64,000 nt of DNA, taken from positions 62,001 to 126,000 of the forward strand of contig PYSS01000081.1 in NCBI GenBank assembly GCA_003049465.1, given 5' to 3'. How positions within the stretch are numbered: position 1 is the stretch's first letter; the number at the start of each line of letters is the position of its first letter. Source of the stretch: Magnaporthiopsis rhizophila (lineage: Eukaryota > Ascomycota > Sordariomycetes > Magnaporthales > Magnaporthaceae). A program made the position numbers and the translations under genes. The notes beneath the pieces were generated by a model. That model was not told the DNA's origin. It made no database searches and worked only from the letters and a program-made list of their open reading frames with translations. Of the stretch, positions 9,760 through 19,656 are shown one piece after another.

Positions 9760-10459
9760 CACCCAATATCGGCAGCCTTCGCACAACGGTGTTGACAAAT
9801 TGCCTTGGCCAAAAATCTAGCTTTGCCAAATCACATTCATGCCAAGGTTCGATCCTATAAGTTTCGTTGGCTGCGTAGAACCACACAAGATTCTCACCCG
9901 GATGTTCGAGGCCGCGGGTGCGCCGCCCGCCGCCTGGGTCGAGTTCTGGAACGCGCGTGAGAGCACACCCATCAACGTCAGCAGGTCGTGGGATCGCGAA
10001 AAGGGATGGGCCGCCGTTGAGCAAGACTTTCCATTGTTGGAAGGATCCAACTGGACCGAGGACGCGCGCGCCGCCTTCTTGGACCTGCTCCGGCTCATGC
10101 TCGTCACCCGGCCTGAAGACCGCATCACCGCCGACCAGGTCGCCGTCCACCCCGTCTTCAAGCTGCTCAAGGCGCTGCCGCCCCCAGAAAAGCCTAAGCG
10201 GGACCCCGTGGCCTGGGCAAGGCGGGAGGAGGAGGATAGAAAGTACAGGGAGGAGCGTAAAAAGCAGAAGGAGGAGGCTAGACAGAAGAGAGCAGAAGAA
10301 AAGAAGAAGAAGGAGGAGGATAAAAAGAAGAAGGCGGCCGATAAAAAGAAGAAGAAGGTGGAGGAGGAGGCTAAGAAGAAGAAGGGGGAAAAAACGAAGA
10401 GGAGTATGTCCGAAGACTCCTTGCCCCCGAGCCGCGCCAGCAAGCGCGCCCGCCTCTAA
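9397..10459 (+). CDS. SRPK-like protein kinase remnant lacking catalytic core (two exons)
   Basis: Exon 1 9397-9677, intron 9678-9846 (donor GTATGT, acceptor CCAAG), exon 2 9847-10459; the joint is phase 2 and keeps frame, giving 297 codons. Exon 1 has YRKGGYHPVLLGDLL and then the glycine-rich loop RIGHGAFSTIWLAED, typical of fungal SRPK-like kinases. Exon 2 starts at the late C-lobe (FVGCVEPHKILTRMFEAAG) and has the final helix FLDLLRLMLVTRPEDRITADQVAVHP with the conserved Arg of subdomain XI. The VAIK lysine, HRD and DFG motifs, i.e. subdomains II to IX, are absent, so it cannot phosphorylate. The last ~85 residues are a Lys/Glu-rich tail. Either a pseudogene made by internal deletion or a pseudokinase fragment; the intron model is inferred. 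Confidence 0.65.
9694..9763 (+). repeat. (CA)n microsatellite in kinase-like intron
   Basis: About 70 bp of CA dinucleotides interrupted once by ATAT at 9741-9744. It sits inside the predicted intron at the place where the middle of the kinase domain is missing. Confidence 0.9.
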
Positions 10460-10900
10460 CCTCGTGGTTGGCCCAGGAGCTTACGACCGTCGTCTTCGTG
10501 ACGGAGATGAGTTGATGGCCTGAACAGTCGGATATATCGAACTGTCCTTCCTTTCCTTTCCCTTTCCTTTTTTCCGTTCTCATATTCTCCGTATTTTCCT
10601 TTTCAGTCCTATTTGTCTTTTCATGTTTTTATTCCTTTTTTTTCTTTTGTCCACCTGTCTTTTTTCTACCTTGGAACTACCGTTCGCAACATGGAAAAGG
10701 AAACACAGTTCCTACCTGCTTCTTGTATGCCTTTTTTTCCCTTTTCTTCCCATCTAGTTTTGCCGTGTATTTTTTTTCCTTTGCTTCCATTGTATGGCTA
10801 CCATTCCGCATTCAAATTAGTGCCTCTCAACCTTATCTCGCATACCGATGGTGTGCAAAGTAGAGATGTGCATGTAATGAACCGACAGGCTTAATCTTTA
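10460..10900. other. host intergenic region 3' of kinase-like gene
   Basis: T-rich but not RIP-like sequence (many CT/TTCC tracts) after the stop codon. No convincing coding frame; the 93-codon open stretch 10613-10894 is low-complexity Phe/Ser/Leu and looks incidental. It ends at the TA target of the pogo element (10899-10900). Confidence 0.5.
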
Positions 10901-11002
10901 AATCAGTGCACCCCAAGTTAGCCACCCCCCATAACGGCCACCTGGCCACGGCCTATTGCACCACCAACCCTGGTATATTTAACTGCAAATATTTACCTTT
11001 AT

Positions 11003-12749
11003 TTAACCAATTATAATGCAAAAGTGTACTGATTTCTGATTAGAATTTTCCGCGTTTTCAGATGCATTTTTATCCACCTTTATAACTTTACTTTTTGTTT
11101 TTGCAATTTGGCATATATCTATAAAAGCCTGGTTGGGGTCCGGTAAAATCCTTTTTTTATTTTTACAAAAGCGTTGCGCCTTTAATTCGGTTTTTAATTG
11201 CCTGATATTTTGCTGGGCCGTAGCTAATTTAAATTTATGCATTTCGTACTTTTTTTGAACCTTTCGGAAAAAAAGCTGTACTGTGAAACTTTGTGGGGTT
11301 CGGCCCTGAAAAATGCTGATTTGGGCGGTTAGGTTTCGGTTTTATTTGGGAATTTTCCAGCTAATTTGGAACAGCTGTGTCACGGTACGATCCCTTATTT
11401 AAGGACCAAGCATGTCGTAGCCCTTGGATATGACAACGTTCCCTTTTGCTTTGGTGTAACGGGTACTGCCTTGGTCTAGTCCCGTGACAAGCTGGAAAGG
11501 GATTTTTGAATGTTTTTTGGCCTTATTATTTTTAGCGGATTGTTAAATTGCGGATCGCCGGCTGTTTCAGTTCAAATTTTCAAATAAAAACCGATTTATA
11601 AGCAGTTTTTGCAGATTATATGGCCAAAAGCCTGTTACCCGCCACCCTAATATAATTATATAAAAGGTAAAAGTTTTGGTACATATATAAATATAGGCCG
11701 TTAAAAATTGATATTTTCCTATTATTATAAAATAGGTAAAGAAAGTTTAGGACCATAATGTTTGGCAATAAGCATACTTAAAAAGGCTAAAAACGGATAA
11801 ATTTAAAGGTTGCAAAATATAAAAGGTATGAACAGGTAAATATAATAAATAAACGTTATTTTGCAAGCAAAAAAATATAAATTTTTTGGTTATATAAAAT
11901 TTATAACCATTTAATATCAAAAAATATAATACAAAAATAAAGGGTTAAATACCCGGAAGAAATTTTTTTTGCAATTATTCGATTTTAATATTATTAATAA
12001 TTTATTTATTATTTATTATAATAAATTCCCAGCTTTTAAAAAGGTTTAAATTTTTCGGAAATAATTATTTTTGTATATTTTTCCTTTTAAATATAATAAA
12101 CAGAAAAAAGGCAATTTTTATAATTGAAATATATTCGATAAAAAAGGGTTAAATACAGGTTTCGGGTTTTTTTTGGCAAAAGCCGGGCTTTTGTAAAGCT
12201 TAAATAAGCCTATTACCTGTTTTACCCTTTTGCAGGCCCTTTTTGTTAGTATTATACGTATATTCCGGTTTTATTTGGGCCACCCCGGAAATTTACAAAC
12301 ATACCCACCATTTTTTTATTATAATAATAATAATATTTTTAATATATGCAAGTTTTATGCACCGCATTTTTCCGGTACAGATTTCCGAATATCGGCTTAA
12401 AAACCCACGAATCCAGTATTTTCCAAAGGGCTGGGAAACACCCTTTTGCCGGAGGATTTTTTGCATAAAAAACCCGGATTTTTGCGTGTATTAGCAGAAG
12501 CCCTAGGGAGGTTTATAATAAAATCCAATCGGCTAGGCGCTTTTTTTGCTCCGGAGGTATCCGTTGATTTTTTTTCTTTAACCTGTCGGATAAATAAGGA
12601 CCTGTTAAATGCCGGCATAAAATGGTCCTTGGTATGCCCCAAAATTGGGCGGCCCTCAAAATAAGAACTTTGGCCTGCACGGCCTTAACGGCCCGTTCGA
12701 CATTTTTTTCGGTATACTGTTTTTTTGGCATATAGGTATTGAATTGCAA
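11003..12749 (-). pseudogene. pogo-type transposase remnant
   Basis: N-terminal part 12749-12513: MPKKQYTEKNVERAVKAV then AAQFWGIPRTILCRHLTG, the psq-type helix-turn-helix of pogo/CENP-B-like transposases, followed by RIPPEQKKRLADWIL (start of the second HTH). C-terminal part 11242-11003: TAQQNIRQLKTELKAQRF and RILPDPNQAFIDI, as in the C-tails of fungal pogo/Fot transposases. The DDE core between them is destroyed by stops and by the 11378-11489 insertion. Confidence 0.75.
11378..11489. repeat. 112-bp solo-LTR-like element inside pogo
   Basis: Starts TGTCACGG and ends CCGTGACA (8-bp perfect inverted ends in TG..CA form) and is flanked by a perfect 5-bp duplication AGCTG (11373-11377 and 11490-11494). 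It is GC-richer than its host. Ends plus duplication define an LTR-retroelement trace, either a solo LTR or a very small TRIM-like element. No other copy is present in the window; orientation unknown. Confidence 0.7.
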
Positions 12750-12917
12750 TAAAAAGTATAAAAAACGGATCAGAATTGCGAGATTTGTGGCGAGTTGAAA
12801 ACGTGGCCATATCTGAGGCAGTGGGCCCGTTTTAGGTGGCCGTTATGGGGGGTGGCCGACTTGGGGTGCACTGACTTATATATAGGAACTAGGAGGGAAG
12901 TTTGGATGCACCGCAAG

Positions 12918-12992
12918 GTTTAATAGCACTCGGCGGCCTCGGCCGGTGCATGGTTGCCGCGCACCGACCGAGGGCGCCGAGTTATTAAACAC
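12918..12992. repeat. 75-bp imperfect foldback (hairpin)
   Basis: CTCGGCGGCCTCGGCCGGTGC (12929 on) pairs with GCACCGACCGAGGGCGCCGAG (12961-12981) with few mismatches and a tiny loop; the outer flanks TTTAATA and TATTAAA also pair. Could be a small foldback transposon or a strong hairpin at the end of the neighbouring host frame. It overlaps the reading frame that would continue the coiled-coil region. Confidence 0.6.
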
Positions 12993-13391
12993 CTCGTACC
13001 GAATGGAGCCAACTCCTCAGCTGAAAACATGATCGCATTCTTCCGTCTCTCCGCTTTATTTTCCGCTCCCACCTTCCGGGCGCGGCACTCGGCACTCGGT
13101 TTTGCCCGCCGCTCGGCAGCCTCTTTGTCTTCTACCCCAGCGGCGTCTCTCCTGCGCTGTACGGCTTCAGAATGAGCCTCGGCTTTCCCGCTGTTCTTCC
13201 TTTGCCTGCTCGATCTCGGCTTTCAGGGCATCAATCTGCGCCATCAGCTCTTTCAACTCGGGGTCCAGCTTGGCTTCGGGCGGGCTCAGAGGAGACGCCA
13301 GATCAGGGGGGACCGGCGGCTCCGTGAATAGGCTGTGGTCATTGCGGTAGCAGCTAGGACTATAATCACGCCTATACTGGTTATCATAGTG
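12920..13391 (-). pseudogene. C-terminal half of host coiled-coil frame, cut by copia-A2
   Basis: Minus-strand frame from the copia-A2 boundary (13391) reads YRRDYSPSCYRNDHSLF, EPPVPPDLASPLSPPEAKLD and then an Ala/Glu/Lys heptad-like helix LMAQIDALKAEIEQAKEEQ, stopping at 13167. A neighbouring frame goes on with the same composition (EAVQRRRDAAGVEDKEAAER to about 12920), suggesting a 1-nt indel near 13180. The N-terminal side lies at 18725-18831 on the other side of copia-A2; joining both after removal of the element and one target copy keeps the frame. Not a family I recognise. Confidence 0.45.
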
Positions 13392-13533
13392 TGTCAAAGG
13401 TGGCCTGGAGTCACGTGGGTGGCAATTAGTGCCCCATAGTTTTAGGCCTCGCACCGGCCCTGGCCTGCGATCAAATAAAGTAGCATAATAAATACCAATT
13501 ACTTTGGGTGCCAGTTGTTGTGCATCTCCATCA
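13392..13533 (+). repeat. copia-A2 5' LTR (142 bp)
   Basis: TGTCAAAG..CTCCATCA; matches the other 142-bp copies by transitions only. Contains TCACGTGGG. Confidence 0.9.
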
Positions 13534-13544
13534 GGTTATAAGCC
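13534..13544 (+). promoter_or_regulatory. primer binding site, likely initiator-tRNA-Met half
   Basis: The sequence right after the LTR is GGTTATAAGCC. With one G-to-A reverted it is GGTTATGAGCC, complementary to the anticodon-loop region (GGCTCATAACC) of eukaryotic initiator tRNA-Met. Use of an internal half-tRNA primer is known for copia-type elements. Copy A3 has the same site at 52081. Confidence 0.5.
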
Positions 13545-13559
13545 TTTGCGCCGCCGCTG

Positions 13560-15020
13560 ACGATATTTTTACCTAATTTGAAAAAATTAACGGTGCACAA
13601 ATTGTTTACCGTTATTTGCATTCTCCCGCCGTAAATTACAAGTGAAACGCAGCAATCAAAAAACCGTTAAAATAATAATTAACAAAACCGCATTCAGCAC
13701 CGATCAGCAATTATAATAAAATAATAATAATAACCCTTTTAGCGCTTAAAAGTATTATTTTCCTTGCAATTTAACGCTTTTGTACATATTAAAAAAACTA
13801 ATAAAACCGCCAAAATGGCGGAATATTGCAAAATTACAGTTAAAATCCCGGATTTGCTGGGGCTTTTTAACCTGGAGATATAAAAATATACTATCCGGGT
13901 ATATTTAACCATTTTCTATAATATTTCCTTTATATTTATTAATCTTTCGGCCAAACCGGCTGGAGCGGAGAATAACAAAACCATACAATTATAGGCCTTT
14001 AAAAAAATATTAATATAATATTATATCCGCAACAGTATCGAAAAAATAACCACAAATCTGGAAAAAACCGGCTAGAATTGCTCCAAAAATAATAAGGATC
14101 AAAACCTAAAAGTTTTTTAGGATAAGGTAATTAGTATTATCGGAGTTACCGCTAACCGCCATTTTGATACCCTAATTAATAAATATTATACAATTTCGGT
14201 AAAAAAGTTTAACAGTAATATTAAAAAATATACAAACCATTAGTTACAGGCAAAACAGGCCTTAAATTGGGCCAATATTAATATTCCGGATCGAATATTT
14301 ATAAAAAGCTTTATTAATGGGCTTAATATTATTTACCCTTTTGCGGTAGTTATAATTTTGGGGAATTATAAGGGTAAGCGCTGCATTTTTGCTAATTTTA
14401 GCTCGAAAATGCTTAAAAATACGGCGGTTATAAAAGTTTTGGAATTAAGGGCTATAATTAATACTAATAAAAAACCGGAAAAATTTCAAAAAACGAGGAA
14501 AAAACCGAAACCTTGCAATAAAAAGGGTTATATTATCGTTTTGCGTGCCCCCTATTATGATAGGTGTGGCAAATATTATAAAAGCGGCGATAATAACTGC
14601 TGGTTTTTGTATTTTAAATTTAAGCAGGCCTGAAAGGCCAAATATCCGGAGCAGCACTTTTAATAAGGCAATAAAGTAGCTAATAAAGTTACAGCCAACC
14701 CAAAAGCTGCCAATTATACTGGTAATGTGCTAGTTAATCGGGGCAGTGCTAATTAATATATTATAGCCAATATTGCTTTGGGCAATATTAATAGTGCCCG
14801 TAACGCTATAATAATTAATTTCGATTTGTCTGAGCATTATTTTAACAATTGCAAATAATTTGCTTTGTTAAAAAAGCGCAAATTCCTTTAAAATGCTATT
14901 ATAGCTAATAGCAGCGCCCAAATTTCCGCTAAAAAGGGCACTGTTGAAACGTATTAGTGCAATAAGGCGGGTGTTATTATAATTACCTTATAGGCAATTT
15001 TTACGCCTAAATCTTTTTTT
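13560..15020 (+). pseudogene. copia-A2 Gag and protease
   Basis: Decayed Gag with recognisable pieces KTNKTAKMAEYCK near 13795, NWANINIPDRIFIKSFING near 14270-14320, and a cysteine knuckle-like RCGKYYKSGDNNC at 14562-14600 where the second Cys is Tyr. Protease active site read as IINFDLSEHYF near 14815-14845, all three residues of D-S-G mutated. Confidence 0.65.
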
Positions 15021-15041
15021 AACCTTTTCAGCCTCGGTAGG

Positions 15042-16560
15042 ATGCGCAAAACAGGTTTAAAAAATGATCAAATCGATTATTTTGTAATGCCCGACAGCAA
15101 ATGGTTAGGCAGTTACCAGATTAATAATAATATATTAATCGCTAATATTAACATGCCCGCAAACGCGCCCCTGGGCCTTATAACCCTGGGCAATGCACCT
15201 AACAAAAAAAACCGACCGATAAAAATTAATGCACCGGCTATAACAAAGCGCCCGATACCTTATATAATAATATATCGGCGCCTGATATATACTAATAAAA
15301 AAGCGGTAATAACAGCCTGCCGCGCTGCAAATATTAAGATTAGCTATTTTAAAATATTAAAATATACCTGTAACGGTTATTTGGAAAGCAAAGCGACCCA
15401 AATTATCGGTAATTGTTATTTTTGCCGCACTATTTGCCTTTTGGGCCATATTTATATGAATATATTAATTATTTTGTTTATTTTGTACGGCGGATATAAT
15501 TATGCCGTTTATATTATTAATAAGGCAATTATTTTTGGTTAGGTAATTTTTGCAATTAACAAAATTAGCACGGAAATTTTTACAAAGGTTTGCAACTGGA
15601 TTAATTATATTAAGCTCCAGTTAGGTATTAAAATATAAATAATCCATACAAACGGTAGCACGGAATTTAATCCAAAAAAGCTAAAAATTTATTGCACCGT
15701 TCGAAGCAAGGCTTGTAAAATTAGCCCGGCGCAATACCCGGAAATGAACGGTATTATTAAGTATGCTAACCGTACCATACTTAATACGGCTTGCACCGGG
15801 ATTAATATTAATAATTTGCACAAAAAGTATTGGGTATATACTTTGCAAACAGCAAAAAAGGTGCTAAATTATACTCCAAATATAGCGCTTAATAATAAGA
15901 AAAACCCGCACGAGATATGGGCAAAAATAATTAGCTTTAATAAAAAGTATCACCAATTATTAATCCGTACCCTCCGTATCTGGGGCGCAATTGCCTGAAT
16001 ACTGATCAAAAATAACAAACAGGCCAAAGCTAACAAAATAGCCCCCAGGGTAATAAAAGGCCGGCTTATAGGCTGGGAAAACCTATATAATAAGATCCTA
16101 CTGGTGAAACCGGATAGTATTAATAAGGTTTTCCGTTACTGTAATGCACGGATTAATAAAAATGCCGATAAGTATCGGAAATTGCCCTATAATTTTATCA
16201 AAAATGCAATCACCATTAACAAGGTTAATAAAACTATTATCGAAAACCTTTATTTTATAATAGGCATTTGGGTTTATAATATTGGCCCAACTGTTAATTT
16301 TAATAATAATAATAATAATAACACTGGAGGAACTAATAATATTACCAATCCTAAAAGCAATAATAATTTATTACCTGCAAAAAAAACCAAAAAAACCGAA
16401 GCAAAAGATAAAAAGCCTACTGCTGCAAAACCCGAAAAGCCTGCCGGCCCGGGCATACTAATATCCGAGAAAATTTCCGAGCATGGTAATAAAAGGGCTA
16501 CGGTGCCCGTAGCATTTAAAAAAAAACCTGCAAAAAGTGGCCACCGCCCCTACTAAATAA
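15042..16560 (+). pseudogene. copia-A2 integrase and linker
   Basis: Open stretches 15042-15542, 15744-15998 and 16104-16556. Zinc-domain CXXC is now CNGY, core shows IIHTNGSTEFNPKKL (catalytic Asp as Asn in HTN) and MNGIIKYANRTILNTAC with the Glu replaced by Lys. The Asn-rich and PAGPGIL spacer follows as in copia-A1. Confidence 0.75.
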
Positions 16561-16989
16561 CCGGCAATTAAGGGAGCGCTTAACAGGCCCTAAGCATTAT
16601 AAGGGTATTTTAACACCAAAAATTTGCAAAAAGAGAAAGCCCGTAAAGGTATTTATAATGGCTCGTTTTAAACCCAAAAATATTAAAAAAAATGGCAGAA
16701 AAGGATCCGGATAGCCCTAAAAAGGCCGGAAATAATAAAAGCTTTTATAACCTTGATACAAATATTAAAATTACCGAAAAAATTGCCCGAAAAACGGGTT
16801 TTGTATTTATTAACGTTATATACCCGAATAATAATATTATTCTGCTTTAAAAAATTAGCAATCCCAAAATCCCCAACCTTGCGCTCCTCGGTATTGCTAT
16901 AGCGCCAAAAATACCGAATATTCCAGCCTATTATTATAACACAATAAAATATAAGGCTGAATATAAATAATATTATAAACCGGCAATAT

Positions 16990-18490
16990 AAAAACAAATT
17001 AATATGCTGCTCGAAAAAGGCATATAAATGGTGGAAAAATTATTTTCAAATATTAAAATATTGCCGGGCAAATGGGTATATATGCCTAAACTAACGCTTA
17101 ATAACGTTTTCAAAAAAATTAAAACGTGCTGGATCGTTTGCGGCAATTATAATAATATTTCGGGCGAGAATAAAGCTGTAACGTATGCAGCAATCGCTTA
17201 TATAGCATTTATAAGGGTATTTTTTATATTTATAGCTATTAATAACCTTAAATGCCGCTAATTCGATTTTATAACCGCCTATTTTGGCGTTATCGTACCT
17301 GATAATATTATCATATACGTATAATAATCTTAAAGCATTCCGGTTAAGCAAAAAGGCTATTATTACCGTTTAAAAAAAGTATTTTACAGCTTTCGCAAAT
17401 CGCTTTTATAATAATATCAAATAATTATTCCGGAGCTCGAAACATTTAATTTTAGGCCGATTTACCAAAATATTTGCCTTTATTATAAAAAGGAAACGGG
17501 TATTATATTATTATTTTATATGGATAATTTCCAAATTACTGCTTTTACGGTTATAAAAATTAAAGCTATTGCTATTAAAATGGGTAACCAATTCGAAATA
17601 ATTGCCCTGGGTAATATAAAAATATTTCTCGGTATGCAGGTTATAAAAAATTGCCAATAAAGAATTATAAGCTTTTATTAATGCAATTATATTAATAAAA
17701 TTATTACCAAATACAAACAAAAGAACCTAAAAATAATAAAAATGCCCTGGCTTTTTGGATTTATAATACCGATCATTTGAAACCCTTTCCCACACGAGAA
17801 AGTTCTGCGTTATTAATTGGAAATAATAAATATTAGTTATTTAATTAGCATTATTTGCCCTAATATTATATATATTATAAAAAGGTTGCAAAAAATTAAT
17901 GCCAATCCCGGTAACAAGCATTTAGCACTGCTAAAGTATTTTTGGCATTATATTATTGGCACCAAAAAATTTGCGCTTATTTATAACGGTCCTATTTATA
18001 ACGCTACAATGATAGGCTTAAAGGCCTATAAAAATGCCTCGTTCGCTAACTGCCTTTGTATAAGGGCATTTATAGGCAGTATAATCGTTATACTGGCGGA
18101 TGGTCCTATTTATTAGCAATTAAAAAAACAAACTTTTATAATAATATTAATAACGGAAGCAAATTTATCAACCTTTTACCAATAGGCCAGGCCTTGTTTT
18201 AAATTAAAAGTATTCTGAAAAAAATTGGATACCCTTAGCGAAAAATATTTATAATGCATACAAATACCACTAATGCCCAAATAATAGTATTAAACCTATT
18301 AAAATCAGCCTGCATCCGCATAATTAACCTCCGTTATAAATGGATAATTAATGCTGTAAAATATTAACTTTTTATTTTTAAGCTTGTTAACACGGCCAAT
18401 ATAAAAGCGAACGGTCTTACAAAAGGCCTAACGGCAGAAAAACAGGCAAAATTTGTTATCCAGCTGGAAATGCAGCAAATACCGCAATAA
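16990..18490 (+). pseudogene. copia-A2 reverse transcriptase and RNase H
   Basis: RT start WVYMPKLTLNNVFKKIKT near 17070-17125, block FDFITAYFGVIVPDN near 17271, catalytic box YMDN at 17517-17528 (family YMDD). C-terminal RNase H: MIGLKAYKNASFANCLCIRAF at 18007-18070, then ILADGPIY at 18093-18116 and ITEAN(L)... block near 18150. Ends near 18490 just before the G-run and the 3' LTR. Confidence 0.8.
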
Positions 18491-18582
18491 ACGGTTTATA
18501 AGAAATATTACGGATCTGGACAGTTATTATATAATTACGGGCTTGTGATACCTTTAGGGCCGTTGCATGGCTTACGGGGGGG

Positions 18583-18724
18583 TGTCAAAAATGGCCTGGA
18601 GTCACGTGGGTGGCAATTAGTGCCCTATAGCTTTAAGCCTTGCACCGGCCCTGGCCTGCGATCAAATAAAGTAGCATAATAAACACCAGTCACTTTGGGT
18701 GCCAGTCGTTGCGCACCTCCATCA
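18583..18724 (+). repeat. copia-A2 3' LTR (142 bp)
   Basis: TGTCAAAA..CTCCATCA preceded by GGGGGGG as polypurine tract. Differs from the 5' LTR only by C/T and G/A changes. Confidence 0.9.
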
Positions 18725-18831
18725 TAATATCTATAGCTCTTGTAGTTGAGACAAGGGGTTCCCGTAGGTGTTTCCGTGTGGGTACAAGAAACGGTCATCA
18801 CGGCGGGCGCCACCACACAGAGGACGATACA
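18725..18831 (-). pseudogene. N-terminal side of host frame cut by copia-A2
   Basis: Minus-strand frame after a stop at 18832-18834 reads through MTVSCTHTETPTG and LNYKSYRY up to the copia-A2 boundary. Ignoring the element and one copy of the target site, the codons run SYRYYDNQYRRDYSP without a break into 13391-13167. A start exon further upstream (spliced in) may be missing; no family recognised. Confidence 0.4.
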
Positions 18832-18834
18832 TCA

Positions 18835-19237
18835 GGGCCAGTGTTGGAATGGGAGGTGGTGCCGGGGTGCCATACGTATGCTGTCGGCCAAATTGGAAAC
18901 CCCCCGGAGATGGCGGCCAAAGGCGAGGCAAGCCACACTCTTCCGCAGTGGCGTGACGGAATTTGAAAGATATAGGATGAGTAGCGCGACAGTATGATGT
19001 TTTCAAGGCAGATCTGGCTCAGGTGTGAGTTGGACCTGAGAACGGGGGCCTCCGGACCCATCATGCCAACGGGAAAGTAGTAAAGATGTTCCGTGGAAAA
19101 TCCCCCACTGGTTAGCGGCATTTAGATCCCGACTTTACGGATGTTTTGGCACAGCGTACGTTTAAATTTCCCCATATTCAAGCTACGGACACGGAAAAAA
19201 GCAACTCTATTCCCGCCCAAGCCCCTTCCCTCATCTA
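18835..19237. other. host intergenic island
   Basis: Balanced-composition sequence without RIP signature between the split host frame and the secreted-protein gene. A 107-codon minus-strand frame starting with ATG at 19121 (to 18798) exists but has no motif I recognise; it may be an upstream exon of the split gene or chance. Confidence 0.35.
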
Positions 19238-19656
19238 TCACCATCGGTTGGTCGGCACCCCAGTGCAGTTCCAGAAAGGCTTTTGACCCTTGCTTTTGTA
19301 CACGTTGCACAACCAGTACCTATCCCACTTGTCGAACGTGCTGTACCATTCGCTTGTGCACGGCAGCGCCTTGGCGAACAGCGGGTGGCCTGTGAGAGAG
19401 CACTGTTTTCCTTTCGGTTAGTATGATCCGCCCTCGGTTATTAAAAGGCAGAAAGGGGGGATTAAAAAAAGGAGAAGGGAAGTTTTACGCAGGCCCTATC
19501 GCTATACTCGTAAACGCAGCAGGCGATCCCGTTAACTTCGTCAAGGGGGCTCCATTTGGGGCACGAAGGTTTCGGCGCCTGGACGTCAGGGACGGCCATG
19601 GGCGAGGCCGCAACCAGGCCAGTGGTGAGGGCGATGATGAAGCTGAAGGCGTACAT
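19238..19656 (-). CDS. small secreted cysteine-rich protein, two exons (effector-like)
   Basis: Exon 1 runs 19656 to 19489 from the first ATG (MYAFSF), exon 2 19402 to 19238; intron 19488-19403 is 86 nt with donor GTAAAA, branch ACTAAC and acceptor AAACAG, phase 0. Product 110 residues. Residues 1-18 are a signal peptide (MYAFSFIIALTTGLVAAS, likely cut near Ala/Ser). The mature part has 8 cysteines, including ACC and a Cys on each side of the splice joint, plus aromatic motifs EWYSTFDKWDRYW and KPFWNC. This composition is that of fungal secreted proteins with disulfides; effector role is inference from features and from its RIP-rich surroundings. Unlike its neighbours it is not RIP-damaged. 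A TATA box lies ~150 bp upstream. Confidence 0.7.

Larger units (their letters stand above)
10901..12876 (-). mobile_element. pogo/Fot-type Tc1-mariner DNA transposon, decayed
   Basis: 1976 bp with long terminal inverted repeats: left end AATCAGTGCACCCC.., right end as reverse complement AGTCAGTGCACCCC.., with similarity going on for about 45 bp (both contain CCCATAACGGCCACCT). Flanked by TA on both sides (10899-10900, 12877-12878), the Tc1/mariner target duplication. The encoded transposase on the minus strand is broken. Same terminal sequence as the MITE at 19933-20760. Confidence 0.85.
13392..18724 (+). mobile_element. Ty1/copia element, complete copy copia-A2 (5333 bp)
   Basis: Complete with 142-bp LTRs at both ends. 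Flanks are TAGTG (13387-13391) and TAATA (18725-18729), a 5-bp target duplication that differs only by two G-to-A transitions. LTRs differ from each other only by transitions (about a dozen seen by eye). Internal coding order gag, protease, integrase, RT, RNase H; all broken. Confidence 0.9.

Noticed and set aside
9563..9820. Open frames through the CA repeat (poly Thr-His)
   Set aside because: Product of the dinucleotide repeat; the repeat lies in a predicted intron.
9918..10523. 201-codon frame overlapping the kinase-like exon 2
   Set aside because: Arg/Ser-rich shadow of the GC-rich exon; the other frame carries the kinase C-lobe motif and starts from a spliced upstream exon.
18731..19121. 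Several overlapping frames of 80-107 codons on both strands
   Set aside because: No motif or splice-supported model; kept only as a possible upstream exon of the split host frame.
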